The notes beneath the pieces are model-generated. The model ran no database searches and was not told the DNA's origin. It was given only the letters and a program-made list of their open reading frames with translations. Positions 25,522-35,122 of a stretch of DNA of 64,000 nt are shown here, in pieces. This DNA is from Opitutaceae bacterium (lineage in GTDB: Bacteria; Verrucomicrobiota; Verrucomicrobiia; Opitutales; Opitutaceae), in NCBI GenBank assembly GCA_014376585.1, contig JACMRG010000255.1, positions 1 to 64,000 on the forward strand, read 5' to 3'. Numbering within the stretch: position 1 is the stretch's first letter; each line of letters begins with the position of its first letter. A program made the position numbers and the translations under genes.

Positions 25522-26450
25522 ATGTCCAGTTCCTTCCTCCTCGGCTACGAACACGGCGACTGCTACACCGTGTGCCTCCTCGCCGATGTGGGCCTCATCG
25601 CCGCCCCGGTCCTCGAACTCTCCTCCGGCACCCTCGTCTCGTTTACCGCCGTGGACGAGACCCCTTCCGGCCGCTTCTGGCGGGCCGAGGCCATCCTCCC
25701 GCCCGGCCCCGCCGCCCAGATGGTCACCTACCGCATCACCCTCGGAGCCGTGCCGCTCGCCGACCGCGCCGGCCGCTTCAAATGGTCGTTCCACCTCCCC
25801 GCCGCCGGCGAATCCGCCCGCCTCGCCTACGCCGCCTGCACAGGCTTTTCTTCCCAAGCCGTCGCCGCCGCCACCGCGGACCCCTACGCTCTCTGGCGGA
25901 AACTCGCCGCCGAGCACGCCGCCGCGCCGTTTGCTCTCCTGCGCATGGGCGGCGACCAACTCTACGCCGATGCCGTTCTCGGCCTCCCCGGCGTGCGCGA
26001 GTGGACCGAGAAATCCCACGCCGCGATGCTGGCCTGTAAGCCTTCCGCGCAACTCATCGCCCGCCTCGACTGCTTCTACGACGAACTTTACCGCGAACGC
26101 TGGTCCCAGCCCGACACCGCCCTCATGCTCGCCTCCATCCCCAGCGTGATAATGTGGGACGACCACGACATCGTGGACGGCTGGGGCTCTCACGACGACG
26201 TCCCGCAAAACACCCCGCTCTACCGCGCGATATCCCGCACCGCCGCCAACCGCTCCCTCCTCGACTCTGCGCAACTCACGCTCGGGCCCCACGAGGGCCA
26301 CTTCGCCCTCGGTTTCGACTTCGCCGATTTCCGTTCCTCGTCATGGACCACCGCTCCGGGCGCACGCTCGCCCGGGTGATGTCCGACGCGCAGCACCGCA
26401 CGGTTAAAGCCTGGCTCGCCGCCGTCCCCGCGCCCGCCGCCGGCGACCAC
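25522..26450 (+). pseudogene. Broken PhoD-like metallophosphatase
   Basis: The first 270 codons (MSSSFLLGYEHGDCYTVCLL) include RLAYAACTGFSSQA, LLRMGGDQLYADAVL and PSVIMWDDHDIVDGWGSH, the metal-binding motifs of PhoD-type alkaline phosphatases (GDQ.YAD and WDDHD). Near 26334 the frame is lost. The adjacent frame continues with FLVMDHRSGRTLARVMSDAQ, as expected for this family. The match then ends near 26450, so the C-terminal third is gone. It has no signal peptide, so it may have been a cytoplasmic relative of PhoD. Confidence 0.7.
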
Positions 26451-26712
26451 CCTGGATTTTCATTTCAGCCCGGCCGGAGTCTTGAGCTGGAGTCACCTTG
26501 GCTTCTCTTCCTCGTTCAACCTCTCGGCTGGCGGGGTAGGCCAGCCGAAAAGCGAGACCGTGCTCCTCGTAGTGCTCACGCGCAACGGCGACACCGGGAC
26601 CCTCGCCGCGCCCGCGTTTGGCCAAAATACCGTTTTGCAGCTCGGCTCAACCGGTGCGTCGACCTGAGCCTGCATGCAGCTCCAATTCATCCCGGCCGGC
26701 TCGATTGGCTGA
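26451..26712 (+). other. Gene debris between PhoD-like and kinase remnants
   Basis: Only short frames are seen. One (26482-26667) encodes LGFSSSFNLSAGG..KSETVLLVVLTRNGDTG and ends at a TGA. It does not join to either neighbour. The stretch probably marks a deletion or rearrangement junction. Confidence 0.4.
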
Positions 26713-29404
26713 CCGCGCGTCAGGGACTATCCGTGGTTTCTGGTCGCGTCGGGCTGGGTGGTTTTGCTGCTGCTGGCGCGGGGAGCGGGCCTGCGCGGGC
26801 TCATGGGGTTGGGTCTGGCCACGATCCTGCACTCGGCCTGCGAGATCGTCGGCATTCTCGTGCTGACCGACTCCGATGGCGAACCGGCCTGGATGGCCGA
26901 GGCTTTTTTGAACACGGTCGCCAGTGCGGCCCCGCTGGCATTGCTGCCCTCGGGCGCCGGAAAACAGTTCGGTCCGTTGCGGGGCGGCGGCATTTTCGTC
27001 GTCACGGCCGGGGTGGTTTTATGGGTTATGACTTTGCGGCCGGACTATCCCTTGGGTGCTGTCGTCGGTCTTGACGCCCTTGCCGCTCTGGCCGGCCTGA
27101 TCGGCGCCCGGTGGCTTTGGTGTGAGGGTTCTGGCCGATCCAAGTGGCTCGCGGTTGGGGTCGCCGTCGCGTTCTCCCCGGTGTTTGCGAGCAGTGGACT
27201 GCTTGCGGAAACGTTGGGTTGGTCGCGACGCTGGCTGAGCGCCTCGCCGGTCGGCACCTTGGCGGCGCTCTGGCAATTGGGCGTTCTCGGCCTGCCTGCG
27301 CCGCATGGCGTGCCCGGCCGGCGGAGAGTGTGGATCGGGCGCCGGTTTCCGCTGAAGCCGCAGGGTGATTTGGCTTTTGGCGGGATGGCTGGTCTTGGGG
27401 GAGCTTCTGGTGGAAATCGCAGGTCGGGGCGCTCAATGCCAATTTATCGCGGCGCTCGCTGCGCGCAACCGCTCCTTCCTCCGCACGCTGGACCGCGCCG
27501 GGTTGGCCGCCCGCCTTAGTCCGGATTTTCGCCTTACGCGCGTCCGGCCGGCGAAAATTGCACCTTGGAAAGCGCTGGTGGTGGAAGCCCCGGCCACCCT
27601 CACGCCGAAGTTTTTGCCGGTCCAAGCCCGCCTCGAACAGTTTCTTGGCGATAACCCCGACCTTAAATGGATCATCATCCGAGCCGTTCGCCAGGGTTGG
27701 GTCGTCAACGGGGTGTTGCCCTTCACCGATCCTCGGCGTCGCAACGGCGTGATCAGTATCGAGCGCGAAGCCACCCGTGCCGATCTTGAGCATTGGGCGG
27801 ACAAGGCGGGTTTTGTCGAGGGTCCCCAATGGTCGCCGCGCGGCACTTTTCTCACGGTCGCCGAGCCCGTCCTCAGCCCGCCGGGCCGGATGCTCGGTTG
27901 GCTCGTGCTGAAGGTGGGCAGTTACCAGATCAGGAGGGTAGGGGCCCCGGCCCGCCTTCTGATGTGCCTGACCGTCGCCATGGGCAGCATCGTCGCGGTC
28001 GGCTTTTTGCTCGTGCGCGCCCGTGATCAGGCCCATGGCGAAACCGAGTCCCAGACCGCCGCCGCGCTCGCCGCCGACAAGTTAAAACCCGCCCTCCTCG
28101 CGCACGTGAGCCACGAGCTGCGGACGCCGGCAGGGCGAACTCCTCCAACGCCTCGTCAACGATCTCATCGACCTCGGCGCGCTCCGAAGCGGCGCCTTCA
28201 CGTTCGCCGCCTGTCCCGCCCAGCTCACGTCCCTCGTCGGGGAAACCGTCCTCTCCCTGCGCCCCCGCGCCCACATTCGCCAGCTCACCCTCGATCTCGA
28301 CTCCGATCCGGCGTTGCCCGCTTGGCTCGTCTTTGACCCCGACCGCCTGCGGCAGGTCCTCCTCAATCTCGTGGGCAACGCCATCAAGCTCACCCTCGAG
28401 GGCGGCGTGGTCGTCAACCTCCGCCTCGTTACCGCTGATGCCAACGAGGCCCTCGTGGAAATCGCCGTCGTCGACACCGGCCCCGGCATAGCCCCCGCCG
28501 ATCAGGCCCGTCTCTTTCGCCCCTTCACCCGTATCGAAGCCACCCTCCACCATGAGGGCGCGGGCCTCGATCTTGCCATCGCCCATGGCCTCTGCGTCGG
28601 CGTGGGTGGCCCGCTCACCGTCGAGAGCGACGGCCGGACCGGCACCACGTTTCGTGCCCGCCTCACCTTGCCGCTCGGCGCACCTCCGCCCGCCGTCGGT
28701 GATCCTGTCGTCACTCCGGTGAAAGCGCACGCCGGCGTCACCATCGTCGTGGCCGACGATAACACGCTCGTGCGCGAACTCTACCTCGCGCACTTCATAA
28801 GCGAGGGAGCCACCGGCCTCGCCGCCGCCGATGGCGCCGCCGCGGTGACCACGGTCCTCGCCGCGCAACCGCCCCCGATGTGCTCATGCTCGACCTGGCC
28901 ATGCCGCAGCTCGACGGCTTCGCCGTCGCCCGCCGCCTCCGGGCCGAGGGCCCGCCCGGACTGCGCATCATCGGCGCGAGCGCCCATGGCAATCCCGAGC
29001 ACCGTCAGCGCGCCCTCGCCGCCGGTAGGGATGATTTCCTCGTGAAGCCCGTGAAGCTCAGCGAACTCAGCCGTTGTGTCCGACGCCAGGTCGGCCGCGC
29101 GGCGCCGCCCGCCACCGGCTCGCAACTCCCGGAGGCCCTGCGGCAAAAATCCCGCGAGATCTTCGACTACGAGACCCCCATCGTGCTCACCGCCCTCGAC
29201 ACCGCGCTCGCCGGAGCCGATTGGGTCGCCCTCGAAGCCCGCGCGCACTGCTTCAAAAATAGTGCGCACGCCCTCGGTGAGCCGGAACTCGCCGCCCTCT
29301 GTGAAACCCTCTGCGTCGCGGCCCGTGCGCCCACCGCCTTCTTCGCCGCCACGCAGCTCGCCATGTTCCGCGTTCGTCTGCGTGCACTGAACATCGCCCG
29401 ATAA
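26713..29404 (+). pseudogene. Broken hybrid histidine kinase (membrane sensor, kinase, receiver, Hpt)
   Basis: Pieces in three frames form one protein. 26713 to about 27365: multi-helix membrane sensor (ASGWVVLLLLARGAGLRGLM). About 27365 to 28130: another helix, an extracytoplasmic part, a helix (LLMCLTVAMGSIVAVGFLLV) and the H-box AHVSHELRTP. 28130 to about 28875: a jump straight to GELLQRLVNDLID, then FDPDRLRQVLLNLVGNAIKL and DTGPGIAPADQARLF of the ATPase domain, and receiver start IVVADDNTLVREL. About 28875 to 29404: LMLDLAMPQLDGFAVARRL, LVKPVKL and an Hpt domain with AHCFKNSAHALG. Three frame changes, loss of about 35 residues after the H-box and a missing start make it non-functional. 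It probably worked with the response regulator upstream. Confidence 0.75.
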
Positions 29405-29450
29405 ATGGATTTCTCGTCGCCTCCCGTCGCGGGGCCGCTTTGCTCGCTCC

Positions 29451-30842
29451 ATGGGATTTTTCGACCGCCTCGCCGGCAAAAAAACGTCATCCAGTAACCC
29501 CGCGCCGTCGCCTGCCGGGGCTCCGCAGGCCGGCGATCCCGGCGTCGCTACCGGCAACATCCTCCCGCGCCTCGCCGCCGCGCGCGCCTGCCTCGACACC
29601 AAAGACCTTCCCGGCGCCCTCGCCATCTACGAGGAAGTTCTCGCCGCCGCCGGCGACCGCGCCGATGTGCTCGTCTCCATCTCCGGCGACCTCGGCTCCA
29701 CCGGCCACATCGCGAGTATCATCGAACTCATCGCGCCCCGCTACGACGCGGAAAAACACGGTCCCGCCACCGGTCTCAACATCCTCCAGGCCTACCTCGC
29801 CGTGCGCCACACCGATGCCGCGCGGCACGTCCTCGACATTCTCTTCGAGCTGAACCGCCCCGAACTTGAAGACCGCCTCCACGGGTTTTCCAACGCCCTC
29901 GCGGAAATGATCGCCTCCGGCGCGTCGCCGATTCCGTTGCACGGCGCCGGCGACGCGTCCGATCCCGCCGCCGCACCGCCCGCCGTGGCCAAGGTGGACC
30001 TCGTCAGCATCAGCAAACCCATTTGGTTCTACGGCCTCGAGCCGCTCGCCGAAAAAATTCTTCCGCCCAAGGCCCCCCGCATCCGTCGCATCGCCTTCGC
30101 CCAGCTCGCGCTCCCCGGCGCCTACCCCGATGTCCTCGCCGCCCAAGCGCGACCAGAGGACGAACTCGGCCGCCTCTCGCGCGCGCTGCCGCTTTGGTTC
30201 GCCGAGACGTTTTATTTTTCGCCCCACTACGCGCCCATCGCCGCGGTCGGCATCCTCCACCCTCCCGGCGATGGCCCGAAGCGGCCCTTTATCTTTGGCG
30301 CCGAATGGACCACGGAAAATCTCCGCCAGCTCTGCGACTCCTCGAGCGGCGAAGGCCTCGATTATATTTTCACCGGCGCCCTCCGCCAACTATCCGGCGA
30401 CCACGAACTCATCCTCCGCGTCTGGGAGGTGAAGAAATTCCGCGAGCGGAAACAATTCCTCGTGCGCTGGAACCCCTCCACCGCCGACGCCGAGCTGGGC
30501 AAACTCCACGAGCAGATCCGTCTCTTTATGGAATGGACGCCGGAAAAATCCGGCCTGCCCTACGCCGCCCCCGCGTCGCCCCGCGTCTGGCTCGACACGC
30601 TCGGCGCCTCCCTCGGTCTTTTTCTCGCGGAGAAAACCCTGCTACCGAAGGAAATTCTCCCGTCGCTCGCGCCCACGTTCAACGAACTCGCGCCGCACGC
30701 GATGAGCACCGCCAGCGCCTCGCTCGCCTGGCTGACCACGCTCCATCGCGCCCGCGCGCTCGGCCTCGCGCCGTCGCTCGCCGAAGTGGTGCTCTCGCCC
30801 AATCCGGTCGTCGCCGAGGCGCGCAGCACGCTCGCGCTGTAG
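29451..30842 (+). CDS. Uncharacterised protein with TPR-like N-terminus
   Basis: A 463-residue cytoplasmic protein (MGFFDRLAGKKTSSSNPAPS). A flexible Pro/Ala-rich lead is followed by helical repeats (LAAARACLDTKDLPGALAIY, NILQAYLAVRHTDAARHVLD) resembling tetratricopeptide units at residues 40-160. A globular second half contains RIRRIAFAQLALPGAYPDVL, FIFGAEWTTENLRQLC and YIFTGALRQLSGDHELILRV. The second half resembles parts of proteins that compute or display component measurements, but no family is certain. The stop codon is supplied by the REP repeat that starts at 30838. It shares the direction of the next genes without an obvious operon. Confidence 0.75.
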   Translation: MGFFDRLAGKKTSSSNPAPSPAGAPQAGDPGVATGNILPRLAAARACLDTKDLPGALAIYEEVLAAAGDRADVLVSISGDLGSTGHIASIIELIAPRYDAEKHGPATGLNILQAYLAVRHTDAARHVLDILFELNRPELEDRLHGFSNALAEMIASGASPIPLHGAGDASDPAAAPPAVAKVDLVSISKPIWFYGLEPLAEKILPPKAPRIRRIAFAQLALPGAYPDVLAAQARPEDELGRLSRALPLWFAETFYFSPHYAPIAAVGILHPPGDGPKRPFIFGAEWTTENLRQLCDSSSGEGLDYIFTGALRQLSGDHELILRVWEVKKFRERKQFLVRWNPSTADAELGKLHEQIRLFMEWTPEKSGLPYAAPASPRVWLDTLGASLGLFLAEKTLLPKEILPSLAPTFNELAPHAMSTASASLAWLTTLHRARALGLAPSLAEVVLSPNPVVAEARSTLAL

Positions 30843-30933
30843 AACCGACCGCTGGTCGGTTTCCGAAACAAAAACAGCAACCCATCGGGCCGAAATTCTT
30901 TCCCCGGATAACCGACCACCGGTCGGTTCTACA
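30838..30933. repeat. REP repeat pair flanking the RAYT gene (left)
   Basis: TGTAGAACCGACCGCTGGTCGG at the left and CCGACCACCGGTCGGTTCTACA at the right form two inverted REP palindromes about 50 bp apart. The outer ends TGTAG and CTACA match the element at 23368-23425. The TAG in the left end is the stop codon of the preceding gene. The RAYT gene starts 25 bp after the right end. Confidence 0.8.
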
Positions 30934-30957
30934 AAAATCCGATCTCCGTTTCTCCCC

Positions 30958-31452
30958 ATGCCGCCGTCCGCGCCCGATCCGTTACAGTCGCGCGATCCCC
31001 ACCTACAACGCCTCGCCCAGGTCTGGCTGAAGAACCCGGTCTATTTCATCACGACCTGCACGCACTCGCGCCGACGCGTGCTCGCTACCGATCACGTGCA
31101 TCAACTCCTGCGCGCCGAGTGGCTCGACGCCGGGGCACGCCACGGCTGGCAGATCGGTCGTTACGTCATCATGCCTGATCACGTGCATTTTTTCTGTAGC
31201 GCCGGGGTAACGGCCAAACCGTTGTCCGTATTTCTTCAGCGCTGGAAAGAATGGAGCGCCAAAGCCGTCCTGCCCGCCCTCGCGGTCCCGCCGCCGCTGT
31301 GGCAGCACCGGTTTTTAGACCACCTCCTGCGCACGAGCGAAAGCCACGCCGAGAAATGGCTCTATGTGCGTGAAAACCCGGTGCGTGCCGGTTTGGTTTC
31401 GCGCGCCGAAGACTGGCCCTACGCCGGCCATGTCCATTTCGACGAGCCCTGA
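30958..31452 (+). CDS. REP-associated tyrosine transposase (RAYT)
   Basis: A 164-residue Y1-type HUH protein. It has YFITTCTHSRRRVL near residue 29, the HUH metal motif in MPDHVHFF (His75, His77) and the nucleophile Tyr136 in WLYVRENPVRAGLVSRAEDW, the signature end of RAYT proteins (N P V x A G L V). These enzymes nick single-stranded REP DNA and are thought to spread REP palindromes. That the gene stands between two sets of REP-type palindromes (30838-30933 and 31461-31486) is the usual RAYT arrangement. The gene seems intact. Confidence 0.88.
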   Translation: MPPSAPDPLQSRDPHLQRLAQVWLKNPVYFITTCTHSRRRVLATDHVHQLLRAEWLDAGARHGWQIGRYVIMPDHVHFFCSAGVTAKPLSVFLQRWKEWSAKAVLPALAVPPPLWQHRFLDHLLRTSESHAEKWLYVRENPVRAGLVSRAEDWPYAGHVHFDEP

Positions 31453-31460
31453 CGTTTGCA

Positions 31461-31486
31461 CTGTAGGCCCGACCGTTGGTCGGGCT
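31461..31486. repeat. REP palindrome flanking the RAYT gene (right)
   Basis: TGTAGGCCCGACCG-TTGG-TCGGGCTT, a single palindrome of the same GACCG..CGGTC family, begins 9 bp after the RAYT stop codon. Confidence 0.75.
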
Positions 31487-31544
31487 TTCCGCTCGCCACT
31501 CCTCACTCGCCACTCTTCGCCGATCACTCTTGGCTCCCCCTCCC

Positions 31545-32597
31545 ATGACTTCGCCGACCGCCGACCTTCGCATCCGTGCGACCAAGCCGCTGCTCGCGCC
31601 GGCCATTCTCGAGGAGGAGATTCCCCTCGACGCCACCGGTGCCGCGCTCGTCGCGCGCACGCGTCGCGAGGTCGCCGCCATCGTTACCGGCGCGGATGAC
31701 CGCCTGTTGGTCGTCGTCGGCCCGTGTTCCATTCACGATCCCATCGCCGCGCTCGACTACGCGGATCGCCTCGCCGCGCTCGCGCCCACCTACGCCGCCG
31801 ATCTCTTGCTCGTGATGCGCGTGTATTTCGAGAAACCGCGCACCGTCGTCGGCTGGAAGGGCCTGATTAACGACCCCGACCGCGATGCCTCCTACCAGAT
31901 CAACAAAGGCCTGCGTCTTGCCCGCCGGCTCCTCGCCGATGTCACCGGCCGCGGCCTGCCCGTTGCGACCGAATTCCTCGATACCACCCTCGGCCAATAC
32001 TACGCCGACCTCGTCTCGTGGGGCGCCATCGGCGCGCGCACCGTCGAAAGTCAGATCCACCGCGAACTCGCCTCCGGCCTCTCGATGCCCGTCGGCTTCA
32101 AGAACCGCACCGACGGCGATGTCCAGGTCGCCATCGACGCCATTCGTTCCGCACGTCACCCGCACTGGTTCCCCTCGCTCACGCGCGAAGGCGCGCCGGC
32201 CGTCATGGGCACCACGGGTAACGACCACACCCACCTCGTCCTGCGCGGCGGCACCCGCGGGCCCAATTGTTCCGCCGCCGATATCCGCGCCGCGGCCGCG
32301 CTCCTCGCCAAAAACCAGCTCCCGCCCTACGTGATGGTGGACTGCTCGCACGCCAACAGCGGCAAAGACCCCGCGCGCCAGCCGTTCGTCGCCGCCGACC
32401 TCGCCGCGCAGATTTCCGCCGGCGAACGCGCCATTTCCTCCGTGATGATTGAGAGCAATCTCCTCGGCGGCGCGCAGGATCACCGAGCCACGCCCCTCGT
32501 ATATGGGCGCAGCATCACCGACGCCTGTCTCGCGTGGGGAGAAACCCGGCCCCTCTTCGACACCCTCGCCGCCGCCGTGCAGGCGCGTCGCAAGTAA
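31545..32597 (+). CDS. aroG: 3-deoxy-7-phosphoheptulonate synthase (DAHP synthase, class I)
   Basis: This enzyme joins phosphoenolpyruvate and erythrose 4-phosphate, the first step of aromatic amino-acid synthesis. The start at 31545 (MTSPTADLRIRATKPLLAPA) gives 350 residues, the usual size of the AroG/F/H type. Seen motifs are VVVGPCSIHDP with the metal-binding Cys, EKPRTVVGWKGLINDPD, GARTVESQIHRELASGLSMP, VGFKNRTDGDVQ, MVDCSHANSGKDP and VMIESNLLGGAQD. Which feedback-inhibited isoenzyme it corresponds to cannot be told, so the symbol is a family-level choice. It stands alone, 95 bp after the RAYT gene. Confidence 0.92.
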   Translation: MTSPTADLRIRATKPLLAPAILEEEIPLDATGAALVARTRREVAAIVTGADDRLLVVVGPCSIHDPIAALDYADRLAALAPTYAADLLLVMRVYFEKPRTVVGWKGLINDPDRDASYQINKGLRLARRLLADVTGRGLPVATEFLDTTLGQYYADLVSWGAIGARTVESQIHRELASGLSMPVGFKNRTDGDVQVAIDAIRSARHPHWFPSLTREGAPAVMGTTGNDHTHLVLRGGTRGPNCSAADIRAAAALLAKNQLPPYVMVDCSHANSGKDPARQPFVAADLAAQISAGERAISSVMIESNLLGGAQDHRATPLVYGRSITDACLAWGETRPLFDTLAAAVQARRK

Positions 32598-32716
32598 CCC
32601 TCCCTCCGGATCGTCGGCCGCGCTATTTAGGCCCTCTGCCGACATTCCAGACTCCGCAGTTTCACGCTCTTGCTTGCGGACGCTTATTCCCGATGCTTTC
32701 GACTCATTCGCCCGCC

Positions 32717-33367
32717 ATGTCCGCCAACGCCCTCATTTCCCAACTCCGCTCGCTCCGCAACGAGGCCAACATTGCGAGCCAGCTGCGCTTCGGCATCACC
32801 CCGCGCACGGAGCAGCTCGGCATCCCCGTCCCCGCGCTCCGCGAACTCGCCCGCGAGCATCGTCGCGACCACTCCCTCGCGCTCGATCTCTGGGCGTCCG
32901 ACATCAACGAGGCCCGCATCCTCGCCACCTTCGTCGCCGATCCCGCGCGTCTCACCCGCGACCAGTCCGAGCGCTGGGTGCGCGAGTGCGACAACTGGGC
33001 GCTCACCGATGCCTTCGCGTTCCTCGTGGACCGCACGCCCTTCGCCGCCACCAAGGCGCTCCTCTGGAGCACGCGCCAGGGCGAATTCATGAAACGCGCC
33101 GCCTTTTCCACGATGGCCGGCCTGGCCGTGCATCAAAAAGATCTCCCCGACGATGTCTTCCTCACTTTCTTCCCCGCGATCACGCGCGAGTCGATCGACG
33201 ACCGTAATTTCGTAAAAAAATCCGTCAACTGGGCTCTCCGCCAGATCGGCAAACGCAATCCCCGTCTCCGCAAGGCTGCCATCGCCGAGGCCAAGGCCAT
33301 TGCTAAGATCGACTCGCCTGCCGCCCGTTGGATCGCCAAAGACGCGCTCCGCGAGCTGAAGAAGTAA
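32717..33367 (+). CDS. AlkD-like DNA alkylation repair protein
   Basis: A 216-residue all-helical protein of the DNA alkylation repair (HEAT-like, AlkD) family. It should recognise alkylated bases such as 3- and 7-methylpurines and release them by glycosylase action. Visible family features are GITPRTEQLGIPVPALRELAR at the start, LWASDINEARILATFVADPA, RWVRECDNWALTDAFAFLVD (conserved W/D region) and SVNWALRQIGKRNPRLRKAA near the end, the typical K.VNWALR.IGK.N. Start at ATG 32717. A start at 32693 (MLSTHSPAMSANAL) is possible. Confidence 0.88.
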   Translation: MSANALISQLRSLRNEANIASQLRFGITPRTEQLGIPVPALRELAREHRRDHSLALDLWASDINEARILATFVADPARLTRDQSERWVRECDNWALTDAFAFLVDRTPFAATKALLWSTRQGEFMKRAAFSTMAGLAVHQKDLPDDVFLTFFPAITRESIDDRNFVKKSVNWALRQIGKRNPRLRKAAIAEAKAIAKIDSPAARWIAKDALRELKK

Positions 33368-33727
33368 TACTGATCGAGACTTCGGGCCGGAAGCGGATTT
33401 TTAAACTCAGCGCGAGCCCAGGTAGAGCCTGGCCCTCCGGGGCCGGCTGCAGGCAGACACCCTTGAAAACCGTCGGGCCCAGAGATCCCGACGCCGCCCG
33501 AAAACGTCTAGCTTACACCCGCCGCCGGTTGGGAAGGCGACGGGCACGCCCGCTTAGCCGGAAAAATTCAGTTGCTCGCGCGTAACGCCAATGGCGGCGA
33601 ATGAAAACAGAGAGAAACAAACTCCCGCCGAACAGTGGACTTTATGAATGGCGAACGAATCGGGTTTTACCTCTGAAATTTACGTCCGTTCGCGTGATTC
33701 GCGGGAAGTCTTCTGCATCGTTCCGGC
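33368..33727. other. Spacer without recognisable gene
   Basis: This is 360 bp between the AlkD-like gene and the end of rlmN. It includes a small hairpin, GTCGGG-CCCAGAGAT-CCCGAC, at about 33471-33491. Short open frames on the plus strand are arginine-rich and unconvincing. No RNA gene could be established. Confidence 0.5.
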
Positions 33728-34822
33728 TCAGCCCGCCCTCGCCTCGACCACGGCGAGCTGGCCGCAGCCGGCGGCGATATCGATGCCGCGGCGTTGGCGC
33801 ACCGTGCTCGGGAGATCGAATTCGTCGGCGAGGATTTTTTGGAAACGTTTCGCCGCCTCGCTACGCGTGGGCACCCCGGCGTAGCCCTCGGTGGGGTTGA
33901 GCGGGATGAGATTCACCTGCGCGGAGAGGCCGCGGAGCAGTTCGCCCACGGAGCGGGCGTGGGCCTCGGAATCGTTTTTTCCCTCGATGAGGGTCCACTC
34001 GTAAAAGATGCGGCGGCCGGTCGTCTCGCTGTAGGTGCGACACGCGGCCATAAGTTCATCGAGCGGCCACTTTTTTGCGGCGGGCACGAGGGCTGCACGC
34101 TCGGCTTGGGTCGCCGCATGGAGCGAGACCGCGAGATGGAGTGGGCGCATTTCCTGCGCGAGACGAAGAATACCCGGCACGACGCCGACGGTGCTGAGCG
34201 TGATCCGCTCAGCGCCGAGCGCGAGGCCGTTGGGATCGCGCAGGATGTCGATCGCGGTCATGACCGCATCGTAATTGTGCAGCGGCTCGCCCATGCCCAT
34301 CAGCACGATGTTGCGGAGACGGGCGGCCGGATGACCGCCCGGAGCTGAGGGCTGAAAGCTAAGAGCCGAGCGCTTCAACGCCCGCGCCACGTGCACGGCC
34401 TGGGCGACGATTTCACCGGGCGTGAGGTGGCGCGTGTAACCCATCTGGCCCGTGGCGCAGAACACGCAGCCCATTGCACAGCCGACCTGCGAACTCACGC
34501 ACGCCGTCACCCGCCCCGTGTAACGCATGAGCACGGTCTCAATTTTTTCGGCATCGTTGAGCGTGAGGAGATATTTATGGGTGAAGCCGTCGCTCGAAGC
34601 CGTCTCCAGCGCCGTGGGCAACACGCCGAGCTGGGTCTCAGCCGCGAGGCGCGCGCGGAGTTTCGGCGGCAGCTCGGGCATCGCGTCGAGCGACGCGACG
34701 AGTTCGATGTAGAGGTAGTTCCACAGCCGCGCGACATGCACCGGATTCAACTCCCAGCGCACCAGCTGCACGCGCAGCTGCTCGCGGGTGAGGTCGTAGA
34801 GGTTGAGGCGAGGGGCGGACAT
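33728..34822 (-). CDS. rlmN: Dual-specificity 23S rRNA/tRNA adenine-C2 methyltransferase
   Basis: RlmN methylates C2 of A2503 in 23S rRNA and A37 in some tRNAs by radical SAM chemistry. The 364-residue protein has the cluster motif CAMGCVFCATG, preceded by VSSQVG. It continues with NIVLMGMGEPLHNYDAV, ITLSTVGVVPGI and LAVSLHA, and the catalytic C-terminal cysteine lies in RRGIDIAAGCGQL. The length is normal, except for a small insertion (SALSFQPSAPGGHPAA) before RNIVLMG. It ends close to an empty spacer. Confidence 0.94.
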   Translation of the reverse strand: MSAPRLNLYDLTREQLRVQLVRWELNPVHVARLWNYLYIELVASLDAMPELPPKLRARLAAETQLGVLPTALETASSDGFTHKYLLTLNDAEKIETVLMRYTGRVTACVSSQVGCAMGCVFCATGQMGYTRHLTPGEIVAQAVHVARALKRSALSFQPSAPGGHPAARLRNIVLMGMGEPLHNYDAVMTAIDILRDPNGLALGAERITLSTVGVVPGILRLAQEMRPLHLAVSLHAATQAERAALVPAAKKWPLDELMAACRTYSETTGRRIFYEWTLIEGKNDSEAHARSVGELLRGLSAQVNLIPLNPTEGYAGVPTRSEAAKRFQKILADEFDLPSTVRQRRGIDIAAGCGQLAVVEARAG

Positions 34823-34871
34823 GGACGCGACAAGGCAAGGCCGTCGCTACCGCAGCGCAAGCTCGGCGAGG

Positions 34872-34909
34872 TTGACGCGGGACGCATGTCTGCCAATTTG
34901 TCAGACATG
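34872..34909 (+). promoter_or_regulatory. Promoter with palindromic operator of a toxin-antitoxin pair
   Basis: A 25-bp palindrome with one mismatched pair runs from 34885 to 34909: arms CATGTCTG and CAGACATG around CCAATTTGT. It covers a possible -10 (AATTTG, 34895-34900), exactly 17 bp after TTGACG (34872-34877). The right arm contains the ATG at 34907, the likely antitoxin start, so the mRNA may be nearly leaderless. This is a textbook layout for antitoxin autorepression. Confidence 0.6.
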
Positions 34910-35122
34910 AAGACCACGATGCGGACCTTTCAACGCGAGTTTGGCCGGATGCGGCAGTTGGCCTCGAAGGGAGTGGCGATCCGGGTGCAGACCAAGCGGG
35001 AGACGTTTGTCTTCGCGAAAGAGGGGGGGCCGCGCGGGTTGCTGGGCTGCTGCGAGCGGTTGATGGACGCCTCGGCGCTGACAACGGAGCCGGTGGGCGA
35101 GAGCTGGGAGACGCAGCGGTGA
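34907..35122 (+). CDS. Antitoxin of a VapC-type pair
   Basis: A 71-residue protein (MKTTMRTFQREFGRMRQLAS) with a basic start and a Phd/AbrB-like middle (KGVAIRVQTKRETFVFAKE). The acidic tail SALTTEPVGESWE would bind the toxin. The start at 34907 follows the operator/promoter overlap. An in-frame ATG at 34886 would put the operator inside the gene and is less likely. The last bases overlap the toxin start (GTGA, 35119-35122). Confidence 0.72.
   Translation: MKTTMRTFQREFGRMRQLASKGVAIRVQTKRETFVFAKEGGPRGLLGCCERLMDASALTTEPVGESWETQR

Noticed and set aside
31524-32645. Minus-strand frame opposite the DAHP synthase gene
   Set aside because: Composition of a shadow frame. The plus strand encodes a clear DAHP synthase.
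33430-33560. Stretch containing CCCTTGAAAACC and a neighbouring hairpin, reminiscent of a serine tRNA anticodon arm
   Set aside because: No acceptor stem pairing and no TTCGAA-type T-loop could be found at the right distance, so a tRNA call is not supported.
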